From: Stanieria cyanosphaera PCC 7437
GTDB lineage: Bacteria > Cyanobacteriota > Cyanobacteriia > Cyanobacteriales > Xenococcaceae
Assembly (NCBI RefSeq): GCF_000317575.1
Contig: NC_019765.1
Span: 1-64,000 of the forward strand
Direction: 5' to 3'
DNA: 64,000 nucleotides
Of the stretch, positions 43,001 to 51,743 are shown piece after piece. Each line of letters begins with the position of its first letter. Position 1 is the first letter of the stretch. The notes under the pieces are model-generated. The model made no database searches. It worked only from the letters and a program-made list of their open reading frames with translations, and was not told the DNA's origin. The translations under genes were made by a program, and so were the position numbers.

Positions 43001-43534
43001 AAATAAATTATAATCAAATTTTTCAAAATCATGGAGTATGAAGCTGCTAACTAAAATTCTTTGTTTAATATCTCGAAACTTCTTAAATTCTCTTTTAACA
43101 GTTGTATCGGCTTGTTCTAAAATTCTGCTAATTAAATAAGCAGGAAACAAACCATTTAATAAATGAGTATTTAAAGATTGATCTCCCGCATTATCTCGCC
43201 GTACTCTACTTTTATTAGCTGCCTGTCTTTCACTGTCAATGCGATCAAAGAATTTACCACCTTTAGCCGTAACCCCAATAGCAAATTTTAAAAGATTAGG
43301 TAAAACATATTCAGCAAAATACGCCATTACCAAATCTTCTGGATGTTCGGCGGTAATCGCTTTTCGTAATAATTTCAGCGTTAATAATTCTGAATCTATT
43401 TCAATAGTGCGATCGCTCGATTCAAAATTCAAATCAAAATCATCATCAAATAAGTTACTATCATTTAGATCGATTTCTGTTTCATCAAATAAAGATAGCT
43501 GTTGCGATATATTTTTATCTTGTTTTATATTCAT
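40058..43534 (-). CDS. cas10d: Cas10d (Csc3) large subunit with HD nuclease
   Basis: 1,158 residues. The N-terminal HD nuclease domain is intact: H124 (SLNTHLLNGLFPAYLI) and H168-D169 (SSFILHDFEKFDYN); in type I-D this domain degrades the target since Cas3 here has no HD. The rest is the large Cas10-like palm and helical part, without a GGDD cyclase motif. An in-frame palindromic insert supplies about 20 residues near 605-627 (LPQPLSYKERGERQGEGS). Length is near the upper end for the family because of this insert and an acidic N-terminal tail. The preceding 520-bp gap to cas3 holds a DUF433 gene and an orphan repeat. Confidence 0.96.
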   Translation of the reverse strand: MNIKQDKNISQQLSLFDETEIDLNDSNLFDDDFDLNFESSDRTIEIDSELLTLKLLRKAITAEHPEDLVMAYFAEYVLPNLLKFAIGVTAKGGKFFDRIDSERQAANKSRVRRDNAGDQSLNTHLLNGLFPAYLISRILEQADTTVKREFKKFRDIKQRILVSSFILHDFEKFDYNLFACIPNKYKDNNLDIRKLSIEEHREILSIIVTELSLDKFLTADLEEDEQWQDYLDDLLFIAYNTQVRYDTNLNLSEYGLNPKLKDRTLICLADLCCLADSLASIIKHPQDAEHDRLKGLIHNLSDGQLKFTYHRLAENRGVLTNVVNNALIQAHTDLNTEDNNYYQPLLYLPTGVIYLAAKDAPSISIADIPNRVISSIKQLCADRLMQSQTGFGRDGKGMKYADYYEQFFNIVGLMQVALRATLRILNDKKSSVAKSRSNNLVKFQQQGVLPTDYDFTFEDDIRCDRLAEFGDVVSRKIWGEKVNQIEAVIKALTDKEAEKLPDIDLIIEIAEYWNLKQYIPQIREIQNINQSLKELKLKGNTGGVPYEWYYLAAKYLQHNPGIEDVRETGEKLIEFIAGLIQPIVDKYELPDGWDDLRLWVNRIVMLPLPQPLSYKERGERQGEGSHTTAQVFLDELNNYQLAKKPGRGRQLICSISHSAYTVTEQMESAVLFTPQVYTNKQMLGGSNAKRNISSIAGVEMMLRQILMNNTQAVGKRFEDGKYRYLYFYPTYYFTPETNKFLTYAYANIAQTRFSSGVRNHFINNELQANFSKQRYQSVDAFLIDEDLQVKQNLPEDDPNYKKDYSFKLSYPDDLPLTFYFMALPPGRDSTDTESWVMPAWLAFAFPMILDVKTVVSESPIPPFTDGTEFEETVFLDSAPQAFKVLTKRDRFRLDYILEGWEEGDKNYPAPLNVLTAAYAIHLDVNAKQGKSGYNSNWGKLTELAKDLETSPLYVFNYLNQWVRRQNVDTARIEKIKLYAYHFYPCFDPYAQYNFTKQEWNMEKLAKSPLNHPLQLTELYRKFYRANKLYNPKANAVLKPIEIAADTILKAESTVFHGETLVHAVAAEVTKLMDRVHASTADGRWVFTNQERDKERQAILEFSRYFVEEVFEKSFAGDRARLAGKQINLIRDTCEFLYRLENDKDIEEKKKNNPDDSEE
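41664..41716. repeat. Palindromic repeat inserted in frame in cas10d
   Basis: A perfect hairpin CCCCTCTCC-TTATA-GGAGAGGGG (41682-41704) is nested in a second complementary pair (CCCTCTCC near 41665-41672 with GGAGAGG near 41710-41716). It encodes a peptide of the LSYKERGERQGEGS type, a well-known product of a dispersed cyanobacterial palindrome. The frame is kept. Confidence 0.75.
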
Positions 43535-43580
43535 AATATTTTTTTCTCTACATATATTGCTGCTGATAAACTAGATAAGC

Positions 43581-43760
43581 TTAAATATCTTCTATTTCTA
43601 GCCAGGGATAAGCATTAAGTAATATATTTTTAGTATCTCCTGCTGCTAACATTCCTAAGATATATTCGACTGCTAAACATCGATTTCTAATAATTGGTTT
43701 ACCTCTAAATATTTTCGGATTAACAGTAATTCTTTCTAGTAATTTTTGTTGGTTTACCAT
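43581..43760 (-). CDS. Short DUF433 protein between cas3 and cas10d
   Basis: 59 residues: ITVNPKIFRGKPIIRNRCLAVEYILGMLAAGDTKNILLNAYPWLEIEDI. This is the DUF433 pattern (a small HTH-like antitoxin family, usually ~75-80 residues, paired with PIN-like toxins). The end after LEIEDI lacks the usual last helix, so it may be truncated. It lies 46 bp upstream of cas10d on the same strand, with no toxin gene nearby. A second DUF433 gene stands on the other side of cas3. Confidence 0.8.
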   Translation of the reverse strand: MVNQQKLLERITVNPKIFRGKPIIRNRCLAVEYILGMLAAGDTKNILLNAYPWLEIEDI

Positions 43761-43934
43761 TTTGCCAAAAAATATATCGATAATAATTTTCGTTTAGGAA
43801 AGAGATGAAAGCAGTAATCTAGTAGATAGCTACAGGTTTAGTCTGTTGTAAATAACTTAACTAGCCAATATTGGGAGTTGAGATTTCCTACGTCAGAACT
43901 TAATGCCGAAAGCTGTTTTCCTCCACTTCAGATG

Positions 43935-43961
43935 ATTAATTCCTATGAGGAATTGAAAAAC
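43935..43961 (+). repeat. Orphan CRISPR repeat-like sequence
   Basis: On the plus strand, bases 43938-43958 equal the 3' part of the crRNA-sense repeat for 21 consecutive positions: the AATTCC-TATGA-GGAATT hairpin and GAAA of the handle, then AAC instead of C. The upstream part has ATTAAT with a 3-nt deletion. Only the hairpin and handle are kept. It faces opposite to cas transcription. Confidence 0.75.
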
Positions 43962-44030
43962 AAATTTTATATTTAAGTTTCCAGTGTTGGGGGTTCGGGG
44001 GCAAAATAAACTATGTTGCCTTCCTAAATT

Positions 44031-44047
44031 TCCCAAAGTTTGGGAAG
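44031..44047 (-). terminator. Palindrome just after cas3
   Basis: TTCCCAAA-G-TTTGGGAA is a perfect 8-bp dyad, 7 bp after the cas3 stop. No T-tract follows on the minus strand, so termination is uncertain. With the 290-bp gap it suggests that cas3 and cas10d are separate transcription units. Confidence 0.4.
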
Positions 44048-44053
44048 CTATTG

Positions 44054-46234
44054 TTAAATAAACCATGATTTACCCCCTTTGCTTTTAAGCCAATGTGCCA
44101 AAGTATCGATTAATAATGCCGATTGCCCGAAAGCAATAGAATAAAGTGGTGATGGATCGTGAATGCTAGTGCGATCGCTGATGGGATAAATTTGAAAGTG
44201 CATGGGTAATCTAAGACGGTTTTTAATTTCTGCAACAGCAAAAGGTAAAACGTAACTAACTAAAGCTTGTTTTTTTAATTGCTTGTTAATCTGACTTATC
44301 CAATAGTTTTCAGGTTGCCATACTTGAATTTGGGTTAAAACCATTACTTTGTAAGCTTCAGAAATATCTTTTAGATCGCCGTGATAGGTAAATTGCCAGT
44401 TTAATCTTTCCTCTCGATAGCGATGCAGTTTCATAAATCCCAAACAGTAATTAAATCTACTTTTAGGAATCGGTGTATTTATCTTTTTGCTAGTTGCTGC
44501 GAGTAACCTATCGAATTCAGCTTTGGTAATAGTTTCAATTTCTAAATTACTTAAAATTCCTGGCAAACCATAGGTTTTATAACGATCCGCCTCGTTAGTT
44601 TCTGTAAGATCGTATAAGCCACATTGCAAACAACTCACACCACGAAAACTACTAGCATCTTCAGCTATAGGATTACCCGATCTATTACCAGATAACTCTT
44701 TCCATTCTTTTTCCCATCCTTTGATTTTACCAATAGTTTTCTTGAGGCTAGTATTAAAGACTGTCTCGCAATCTTGCTGTAATCTTTTTAAATCGCTTTT
44801 ATATCTCGCTTTGATATTAGGATGTCCCAATTGAAAGCATAGTTTCACAGATTGAACTCCACCCCATCGAGAATAGTAACCGCGAAAATCATTTATATGA
44901 CGGTATTCATCTCTAATTACTTGATGGAAAAAAGGACGATTATATTCTTGTTCTACTTCTAATGGTGCAGACTCTTTTAAAAATAATCTTTCTACTAAAA
45001 AGTTAGGAACTAAAGCATAAGCTATATAGTTATTAAACTTAATAAATTCTCCATCTTTTTCATAACCATCATGTCTACCCAATCTACCCAATCTTTGAAT
45101 AAAATTACCCGCATCCGCAGACTCAAAAAAAAGGAAGTTAATTTTAAAGTCAACTCCAACATCAATAGTACTCGTACCAATAACTAAATCTGCTGCTAAA
45201 GATTGATTTTTCGCGTATTGCCCCGACAATCCCGTATTTTCGCCAACATTAACCCCCAAAGGTTGTAATAATTCAGCAAAATAAGAAACTAATCGTTTTA
45301 CCGCAGCAATTGAATTAAGAATTATTGCCCCTTTACTACCAGGGTATTTGATAAACAAATCAATAATGCGATCGCTATTTTCTTTAAGCCAAGTTTCTGA
45401 GCTTGTCGAACCAGATTCCAAGGCAATAAAATTTAAAGTTATTTGCCGAGATACTTCGCGCCAGTTATATTTTTTTAATTCCGAAGCTTCAGCTTGAGTT
45501 GTGGGAAATCGATATTTGTTTTCTGCAACAGGATCGATTACTTTAACCTTAAAACCTGCTTGGACAAGGCGATCTATAAAATCGCGATCGGGAGTAGCAG
45601 AAAGAAAGAGAAATTTTTTCCTATAATTAGTATGACGAATCAACAACATAGTATTGATTATGCATGCTATCTGAGGCGCACTGAATACGTGAAATTCATC
45701 GAAGACAAACAGGTCGAATCTTTTGTCGATTTTGTTCCACAATAAATCGGGATTGTCGTAAGTTGTTAGATAAGCTCCTCGATGCAGATAATGAAGGATA
45801 TCGGGATTAGTTAGAATAATTTCTGATTGATCGGCACGAGTTTTAATAGCAGTCTTTTTTTTAATGCCCTCTTGTTCGGCATAAAGTTCCAAATCTTGTC
45901 CGCTAAGTCGATTAATCCTTAGCTTATTTTCTAGTTCAAATTGCTTGAGATATTCTCTGGCAGAAACTTCTTGATCTCTTGCTAATTCATTAGTAGGATA
46001 CATTTTCAAAGCTAGAGAATCACCAAAAATGACATCTAAATCTCCTGCCAGAGTTTTACCATCTCCAGTCATACCTGTATTAATGACAACATTAACTTCT
46101 GGATCGTTAAGTGCTAAATAAGTTTCTCGTTGATGCCAAGATAAGAGCCAACCATCAGGGAGTTTAATCTCTTTTGGTATATTTAATGCGGAACAAGAAT
46201 ATATAGGTTTTAATTTAATCGAATAGATTTTCAT
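44054..46234 (-). CDS. cas3: Cas3' helicase of type I-D (no HD domain)
   Basis: 726 residues. SF2 helicase motifs: Walker A TGMTGDGKTLAG (K60), DEFH (179-182), SATPD (212-216), STIDVGVDF and QRLGRLGRHDG. There is no N-terminal HD domain, as expected for type I-D, where the HD nuclease resides in Cas10d. A CLQC motif sits in the C-terminal third. It unwinds the target once Cascade has bound. A DUF433 gene precedes it by 10 bp on the same strand. Confidence 0.95.
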   Translation of the reverse strand: MKIYSIKLKPIYSCSALNIPKEIKLPDGWLLSWHQRETYLALNDPEVNVVINTGMTGDGKTLAGDLDVIFGDSLALKMYPTNELARDQEVSAREYLKQFELENKLRINRLSGQDLELYAEQEGIKKKTAIKTRADQSEIILTNPDILHYLHRGAYLTTYDNPDLLWNKIDKRFDLFVFDEFHVFSAPQIACIINTMLLIRHTNYRKKFLFLSATPDRDFIDRLVQAGFKVKVIDPVAENKYRFPTTQAEASELKKYNWREVSRQITLNFIALESGSTSSETWLKENSDRIIDLFIKYPGSKGAIILNSIAAVKRLVSYFAELLQPLGVNVGENTGLSGQYAKNQSLAADLVIGTSTIDVGVDFKINFLFFESADAGNFIQRLGRLGRHDGYEKDGEFIKFNNYIAYALVPNFLVERLFLKESAPLEVEQEYNRPFFHQVIRDEYRHINDFRGYYSRWGGVQSVKLCFQLGHPNIKARYKSDLKRLQQDCETVFNTSLKKTIGKIKGWEKEWKELSGNRSGNPIAEDASSFRGVSCLQCGLYDLTETNEADRYKTYGLPGILSNLEIETITKAEFDRLLAATSKKINTPIPKSRFNYCLGFMKLHRYREERLNWQFTYHGDLKDISEAYKVMVLTQIQVWQPENYWISQINKQLKKQALVSYVLPFAVAEIKNRLRLPMHFQIYPISDRTSIHDPSPLYSIAFGQSALLIDTLAHWLKSKGGKSWFI

Positions 46235-46244
46235 TATTTAGCTG

Positions 46245-46481
46245 TTACTTCCTCTTTGTTTCCATGCAAAGGAATCTCCACATAACTATCTCTGGCAATT
46301 TCTGCACACAAGCAATACAAGCCAAAACATCTTCTCTACTAATACTGGGATAAGCAGAGAGTATTTCTTCTATGGTTTCACCCGCAGCTAGTAAATCTAA
46401 AATCAGTGAAACCCAAATACGATGTCCTTTTATAAAGGGTTTTCCCGAACAGATATTGAGATCGAGAGTTCGCTCTTTCAT
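46245..46481 (-). CDS. DUF433 protein upstream of cas3
   Basis: 78 residues from ATG 46481 (MKERTLDLNICSGKPFIKGHRIWVSLILDLLAAGETIEEILSAYPSISREDVLACIACV). The frame is open to 46520, but that extension (RSRRSRGARAIA) is read through a palindromic repeat and HIP1 motifs. DUF433 is a small antitoxin-like family. It is the first gene of the cas3 unit, 10 bp before cas3. No PIN-type toxin gene is next to it. The C-terminal end (WRFLCMETKRK) is atypical. Confidence 0.82.
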   Translation of the reverse strand: MKERTLDLNICSGKPFIKGHRIWVSLILDLLAAGETIEEILSAYPSISREDVLACIACVQKLPEIVMWRFLCMETKRK

Positions 46482-46585
46482 CGCGATCGCGCGCGCGCCT
46501 CGGCTTCGCCGAGATCGCAATTCTCGATAACAAATTTTTACTACTCATAACTTTCAATTCTTTATTTAACTAGGCTACTTTCAAC

Positions 46586-46629
46586 AAGTCGATTGGACAA
46601 GCGCGGGAAACCCGCGCGTCCCTCGACTT
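46586..46629. repeat. Nested palindrome in the divergent cas3/WYL promoter region
   Basis: AAGTCGA (46586-46592) pairs with TCGACTT (46623-46629); inside is GCGCGGG-AAA-CCCGCGC (46601-46617), flanked by GGAC/GTCC. The GC content is far above the surrounding region. It may be an operator or simply one of the dispersed cyanobacterial palindromes. Confidence 0.5.
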
Positions 46630-46725
46630 TAAGATACTTATTTCATTAAATACCAATATTTAAATTTTACATTTACAATAGTAACTTAGAGACGATAAAT
46701 ACAAATTTATACTTATAAAATATAA

Positions 46726-47646
46726 ATGTCAACAAAAAAAGAGACTCTTACACTTTCACTTGCAGCGGGAACAAAAGCTAAGTTAGAAGAAATAGCCCAC
46801 GAACTAGGCTTTTTTTGGGGTAAAAGCCCTTCTCCTTCGGCGTTAGTAACCGCGATCGCCAATAGAGAAATAGCCACTGGAGAACCTTTTTATTTAAGTA
46901 GCGATCGCATTAAAGCTCTAAGACAAGCAATAAAAGTTTTAATCGATACTGGTTATGTCACAGAAGCAGAAACCATTGCCAGACTTGTATTGGATAAAGC
47001 GCAACTCGAACCTACACTACGCCAAGAATTGCTGAGGATCGTTAATACTCATCTAGACAAATGGCGGTTAGTCATTGATGAATATATCAGCAATAAACAA
47101 CCATTTGAGATACTATATACCAATAGTCAAGGACAAGAATTAATTTTTAACGTACACTTTGCCCAAATAGACTTTCATGAAAAGCGTTTTTACTTAAACA
47201 TTTGGTGCGAAGAAACTGAAGATGTCTCTGAAGACAATAAGAAATATTTTCCTTCACTCATCCACAATCGCTGTTTGAGCTTCGAGCGCATTCAGGGAAT
47301 AATTCCCAAATCTGGAGAATGGCGCGAAAGTTTGGATCATATCCAAGTACACTTACAATTTACAGGCTGGATGGTCAAAGCCTACAAACCCAGAGAAGAA
47401 GATATTGACGATGTAATTGATGAGGACGCGATACCTGAACCAAGTTCAGGTGCGCGAGTCGTCCGTGGAGGAGTTAGAAAAATAACCAGACAAGTGTTTA
47501 ATCCTTTTTGGTTGGTCAGAGAAATCAAAGGATATGGTAGAAATTGTCAAATTATTGCTCCGTCAGGTTTACGTAATTATTTTCGACAGGAATTGATTGA
47601 AATATGCCAACAATATGACATAGAGACAAATTTTCCCGTTCGATAG
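46726..47646 (+). CDS. WYL-domain regulator, probable cas/CRISPR repressor
   Basis: 306 residues. N-terminal winged-helix-like part (LTLSLAAGTKAKLEEIAHELGFFWG), a helical linker and a WYL domain (about 120-235: LIFNVHFAQIDFHEKRFYLNIWCEE) with a C-terminal extension (VFNPFWLVREIKGYGRNCQIIAPSGLRNYFRQEL). It is divergent from the DUF433-cas3 unit. In Synechocystis a WYL protein (Sll7009) next to a type I-D locus lowers crRNA levels; the same role here is inferred from position and family. WYL domains bind nucleic-acid-related ligands. Confidence 0.85.
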   Translation: MSTKKETLTLSLAAGTKAKLEEIAHELGFFWGKSPSPSALVTAIANREIATGEPFYLSSDRIKALRQAIKVLIDTGYVTEAETIARLVLDKAQLEPTLRQELLRIVNTHLDKWRLVIDEYISNKQPFEILYTNSQGQELIFNVHFAQIDFHEKRFYLNIWCEETEDVSEDNKKYFPSLIHNRCLSFERIQGIIPKSGEWRESLDHIQVHLQFTGWMVKAYKPREEDIDDVIDEDAIPEPSSGARVVRGGVRKITRQVFNPFWLVREIKGYGRNCQIIAPSGLRNYFRQELIEICQQYDIETNFPVR

Positions 47647-47832
47647 TTGTTTAGTTTTTCTGGCATTCATCTTACATTTTTTTGCGAAGCATCTAGCATA
47701 TAGGTATTTGATGACGATTAAACATCATACAAAAAAACTAAAAATCTAGGTTAATTTGTCATAAGACGCAGCTATAAAACCAAACCTATATTTATCTTGT
47801 CCGCTTCTTCAGTCAAATAAAAAATTAGAAAG

Positions 47833-48432
47833 ATGCAAACAAGATTAGATTTACCCCCCGCATCCAAACAAAACAAAATAGCTACGCAAAAACCCGTCAA
47901 TTCGCTAATGAAATACCTCAAAATTCGTCCTAGCGATTTACCCTACGCCGTAGGAGTAACAGCAGGAGTAGTTTATTTAGCGATTAACGATGCTTTCTTT
48001 GTTTTCGTTCTTGCCAGTTTTGCCCTAGTTTTTGGCGCGATGTACTACTGTGCCAAAGTCATCCCTTTTTTAGAAAAAACTATCGGACATCGCATCAGTA
48101 TCTGGCACGTAGGAGTATTGGTACTAGGATTAACGATGGTAGTTGGAATGCTCGAACCAGCTAACGCTCTATTCCTCCAAGATTTAGAAAACCGAGTCAC
48201 TGACGTTATTGGCGGTACCTCTAGCGGTCTACCACCCGAAAGTGTAGCATTGATCTTCAATTTCCTCCGAGTTGCTTTTGTCTTATTTGTAGTAGCTGCT
48301 GGTATTTTTGCCTTCATTCAAGCACAACAGGGAAACGACCCCAGACCGATTATCGGCACGATTGTCATTGCTTTTGGCACGATTATGGGTATTGACGTAC
48401 TAACGGTTTTGATAGCAGGTGCAGGAGCATAG
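47833..48432 (+). CDS. VirB3/VirB2-like fusion, conjugative pilin precursor
   Basis: 199 residues. Two helices at about 37-75 (VirB3-like), then a signal-like helix ending in PANA (about 100-118) and a mature region with two hydrophobic helices separated by a short polar loop (VALIFNFLRVAFVLFVVAAGIFAFI, QQGNDPRP, IIGTIVIAFGTIMGIDVLTVLI), the VirB2/TrbC pilin layout. It heads the secretion gene set, 45 bp before virB4. The fusion reading is an inference from topology. Confidence 0.6.
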   Translation: MQTRLDLPPASKQNKIATQKPVNSLMKYLKIRPSDLPYAVGVTAGVVYLAINDAFFVFVLASFALVFGAMYYCAKVIPFLEKTIGHRISIWHVGVLVLGLTMVVGMLEPANALFLQDLENRVTDVIGGTSSGLPPESVALIFNFLRVAFVLFVVAAGIFAFIQAQQGNDPRPIIGTIVIAFGTIMGIDVLTVLIAGAGA

Positions 48433-48477
48433 GCGGACTGAGTTAAACAATAAAATTTACTACACTCCACTTTCACT

Positions 48478-51400
48478 ATGCTCAAAGATCCCGATAAAGA
48501 TTTGATTAGCATCAATCAACTTCTGGGGGAACAACCGACCATTCTATTCATTCCTGCCAATCAACTGATTCCTTGGTCGGTATTAATTATTATCAGTTAC
48601 GTCCTCACCATGGGGTTCTTCGATTTTGGATTGGCAGCCTTTGGAACAGTTTCGCTGTGGTTCTGTATTGGCTGGTGGATTCTTACGGGAAAACATCCCC
48701 ACCAATTTATCGATCGCTTTGTATTCCCTCCAGGCAAAGATTGGTACTCGGCTAATTTACCTTACATTTCTCCCCTGATTAAAAACCGCCCTGCTTACCT
48801 AAGATCGCAAGTTCCCGATAACACCCTTACCGCTCGTCTCCAACCTCTGCACTTAACCAACCAAAAAGGTCAACAGTATAGGTTTATGCCCTTTCAGAAT
48901 TTTCAAGATTTAGTTTGCCTCATCTCGATTGAGAAGGATGGCTACCAGGTATCTGGATTCCTCCTCAATCGAGGTACTACTTTCCAGATTGTCTTCCCCT
49001 TCAAAACTCCTGGCTATCACGATAACCTCGAAAGCACTGAAGTCAGTAATTATGCAGTTGCTTTAGAAGAAGGTTTGAAAGAAGTCTTGCCAGGAGAAAG
49101 ATTGACCATTCACACCCAAAAATTCGGTAACGATCTGACCCGTCAGCAGGAATTAACCGCGATCGCCGATGAGTGCGATTTACTACCAGTAGCGATTTTG
49201 ACTCGTAACGAACAAAAGCGAGTTAGAGAACTCCACGATGAAGGAGCCAGGCAGTGGTGGAATAGTACCTTGTTTTGTACCTGGACTTACGATGAAAATG
49301 CAGGAGCGACTGCTAGCGACCTGACCAGTCGCTCGATTAAATTGGTGACTACCAAATTCAAACAGGCTCTAACTTGGTTTTCTGGTAACGCTCGCGTCTA
49401 TCAAGAACGATTCTACCAACAGTTATTTTTACAGGCTTTTAACCAAGGGTTCGTTAACTGGGAAACTCTACTTAATAACAAATTGGGACTAGCAGCACGA
49501 CCACTATCGAGTGACGAATTGTGGAGTTGGTTGTGGTACAAATTTCATTCCCCTATAACGCCCATACCCCCAAAACCCCAACTGTTCTCTCTAAGGGAAT
49601 CACAAAATGATTTTGTTCTAGAGGAGGTGGTCAACAACGATAAGCATATCGTTACCGTCCTCACCGAAGGCATTGACGAACCCGCCTGTCCAGAACATCG
49701 AGGCAGTCAAGATACCATTTGGTTGCCAGGCAGACAGCAAAAATGTGCGGTGCTGACCCTAACCGAGCGACCCAAAACATCTATGTCTCAGCGAGAACAG
49801 TTACGTTGGCTCTTTGATGTTCTCTCTCAAGATTACGTCAAAGATACCGAAGCCGTAATCGAAATTAGTCTGGCAAACGATCTTCTGATTGAAGACAGTC
49901 TGGCTAAAATTGCCAAACAGTCCCGTTCGGCTCAAAAACACGCCGTTCTTAAAGGGCAGGGTAGGGATGTGGGAGCAGAACTCAAGGCCGAAGAAAGTTT
50001 CGAGGCTCAAAAACAACTGCGTAAAGGAGCCAAATCCTTTCACACTGCCGTTACCTTCTTCGTCTATCGTTCCAACCCCAAAGAGTTGGATTTAGCCTGT
50101 CTCAAACTGAGTCGCAGTTTTGGTACGGCAAAGGTCAAGCGGGAGCGTAACATCGCCTGGTCGCTGTGGTCGGACAGTCTGCCGATTAACATCAATCGGT
50201 TACTGCAAAACAATTCTGTCCTAGAAGACCGCCGCCACGTCTTTAGCAACCATACCGTCTGGCGTTTCTTCCCCCTCACCATGACCAGAGATTTAGACCG
50301 TCAGGGAGTAGAACTGATTGGGAAAGGTGGCAAACCTATTTATGTCGATCTCTGCCACCAACAAACCAGTCGGGCTCTAATCTTGGGTACTTCTGGTTCG
50401 GGTAAAACCGTCCTGGCATGGCAGTTTATGCTCGACCACCTACGAGCGGGTATCCCCGTGATTGGTATGGATATCTCTTCCGGACAGGGTAACAGTTTCA
50501 AAACCGCGATCGAGCTTTTAGGAGATGAGGGAGCTTATCACGACCTGCGCCATCACTCCAATAATCTCGTCGAACCTCCCGACCTGAGACGCTTTGACGG
50601 GCAACAGCGAGAGGAAAGGAAAAATCAGTGGCTCGATTCCGTGCGGACAGCCATTGTCGAGATTGCCATAGGTAAGGTTAACGACCCCAGATTAACACAA
50701 AGAGTAGAAGCGATCGCTGCTAAAACCCTGAATATCTTCCTCAGCGACCCCGAAATTATCGAACGCTATAATTTGGCATTTGAGAAAGGTTGGAAATCTT
50801 CCGCCTGGCAGGAGATGCCCGTACTTCATGACTGGCTCAAATTCTGTACCAGAGAACAGCTTAACCTCTCGAGTTTTGAAGCAATCGACCAAGCTGCCAT
50901 CAATCAGATTCAGGTACAGGTATCGGCACTGTTAGAATCCCCCTTGGGTAAAGCGATTGGTAGACCCAGTTCCTTTTCTCCCAATCCCAAAATCAAATTT
51001 TTTGCCCTCTCTGGACTCGACAGCGAAGCCGAACAAAACATTATTGCCCTCACTACTCAAGCTGCCTGTTTGCGTAATGCCCTGGCATATCCCCGCAGTC
51101 TGATAGTAGGGGATGAAGTATCGGTGCTATTTAAAAAACAGGGATTTGCTAATGGCTTTGGTAACTGGTGTGCCGTCGGGCGTAAGAGCGGTATTTCGAT
51201 TATCCTGATCTCTCAAGACCTCGATGCCATCCAAAACTGTAGTGCTAGGGATCAAATTCTGCAAAATATCAACTACCGCCTTATCGGCAGGATTACCTCA
51301 AGCGGTGCTAAATCTCTAACCTATCATCTCGGCTACAATCCCGAACTAATCAATCAAAATTCTACCGAGCTATTTCTACCAGATAAAACGCGACTCTGTT

Positions 51401-51681
51401 CCAAATGGCTGATTGAAAAAGATAACCGCTTCTGGCAAGCAGAGTACTATCCTTCCGCCATGACCCTAGCTGCCGTTGCCAACAGTCCGAGCGAACTTGA
51501 AGCCAGGAATCGAGAAATGGCAAACTATCCCGATAATCTGCGCGGGCAGATGCTGGGCTTGAGGGATTTTTCCGAACGATATGTCAGTGCTATTTGTGGG
51601 GGAGTGGGGATGTCAGGTATTGGATGTACCGAAAATTCTATAGCTTCTGCTCCCAAAAAAATAGCCAATTTGCATAGATAA
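48478..51681 (+). CDS. VirB4/TraC-type secretion ATPase
   Basis: 1,067 residues. Two N-terminal membrane helices (about 20-65, possibly VirB3-derived), a large central domain, then the ATPase with Walker A GTSGSGKT (637-644) and Walker B LIVGDE (D879-E880), plus ISQDLDAIQN and the RITSSGAKSLTYHLGY segment. VirB4 powers assembly of type IV secretion machinery and conjugative pili at the inner membrane. The longer N-terminus is usual for cyanobacterial forms. It is followed by five more genes on the same strand. Confidence 0.92.
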   Translation: MLKDPDKDLISINQLLGEQPTILFIPANQLIPWSVLIIISYVLTMGFFDFGLAAFGTVSLWFCIGWWILTGKHPHQFIDRFVFPPGKDWYSANLPYISPLIKNRPAYLRSQVPDNTLTARLQPLHLTNQKGQQYRFMPFQNFQDLVCLISIEKDGYQVSGFLLNRGTTFQIVFPFKTPGYHDNLESTEVSNYAVALEEGLKEVLPGERLTIHTQKFGNDLTRQQELTAIADECDLLPVAILTRNEQKRVRELHDEGARQWWNSTLFCTWTYDENAGATASDLTSRSIKLVTTKFKQALTWFSGNARVYQERFYQQLFLQAFNQGFVNWETLLNNKLGLAARPLSSDELWSWLWYKFHSPITPIPPKPQLFSLRESQNDFVLEEVVNNDKHIVTVLTEGIDEPACPEHRGSQDTIWLPGRQQKCAVLTLTERPKTSMSQREQLRWLFDVLSQDYVKDTEAVIEISLANDLLIEDSLAKIAKQSRSAQKHAVLKGQGRDVGAELKAEESFEAQKQLRKGAKSFHTAVTFFVYRSNPKELDLACLKLSRSFGTAKVKRERNIAWSLWSDSLPININRLLQNNSVLEDRRHVFSNHTVWRFFPLTMTRDLDRQGVELIGKGGKPIYVDLCHQQTSRALILGTSGSGKTVLAWQFMLDHLRAGIPVIGMDISSGQGNSFKTAIELLGDEGAYHDLRHHSNNLVEPPDLRRFDGQQREERKNQWLDSVRTAIVEIAIGKVNDPRLTQRVEAIAAKTLNIFLSDPEIIERYNLAFEKGWKSSAWQEMPVLHDWLKFCTREQLNLSSFEAIDQAAINQIQVQVSALLESPLGKAIGRPSSFSPNPKIKFFALSGLDSEAEQNIIALTTQAACLRNALAYPRSLIVGDEVSVLFKKQGFANGFGNWCAVGRKSGISIILISQDLDAIQNCSARDQILQNINYRLIGRITSSGAKSLTYHLGYNPELINQNSTELFLPDKTRLCSKWLIEKDNRFWQAEYYPSAMTLAAVANSPSELEARNREMANYPDNLRGQMLGLRDFSERYVSAICGGVGMSGIGCTENSIASAPKKIANLHR

Positions 51682-51743
51682 AATATCTCTTCTTTTTTCC
51701 CCTTAATCTTTGTCCTGACTTTTATAAAAAGTCTCAACAAATT

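Noticed and set aside
40058-43534. Cas10d as a cyclic-oligoadenylate synthase
   Set aside because: I see no GGDD motif; in type I-D this subunit works through its HD domain.
43935-43961. A second CRISPR array
   Set aside because: Only one repeat-like copy exists and there is no repeat on the other side of the putative spacer.
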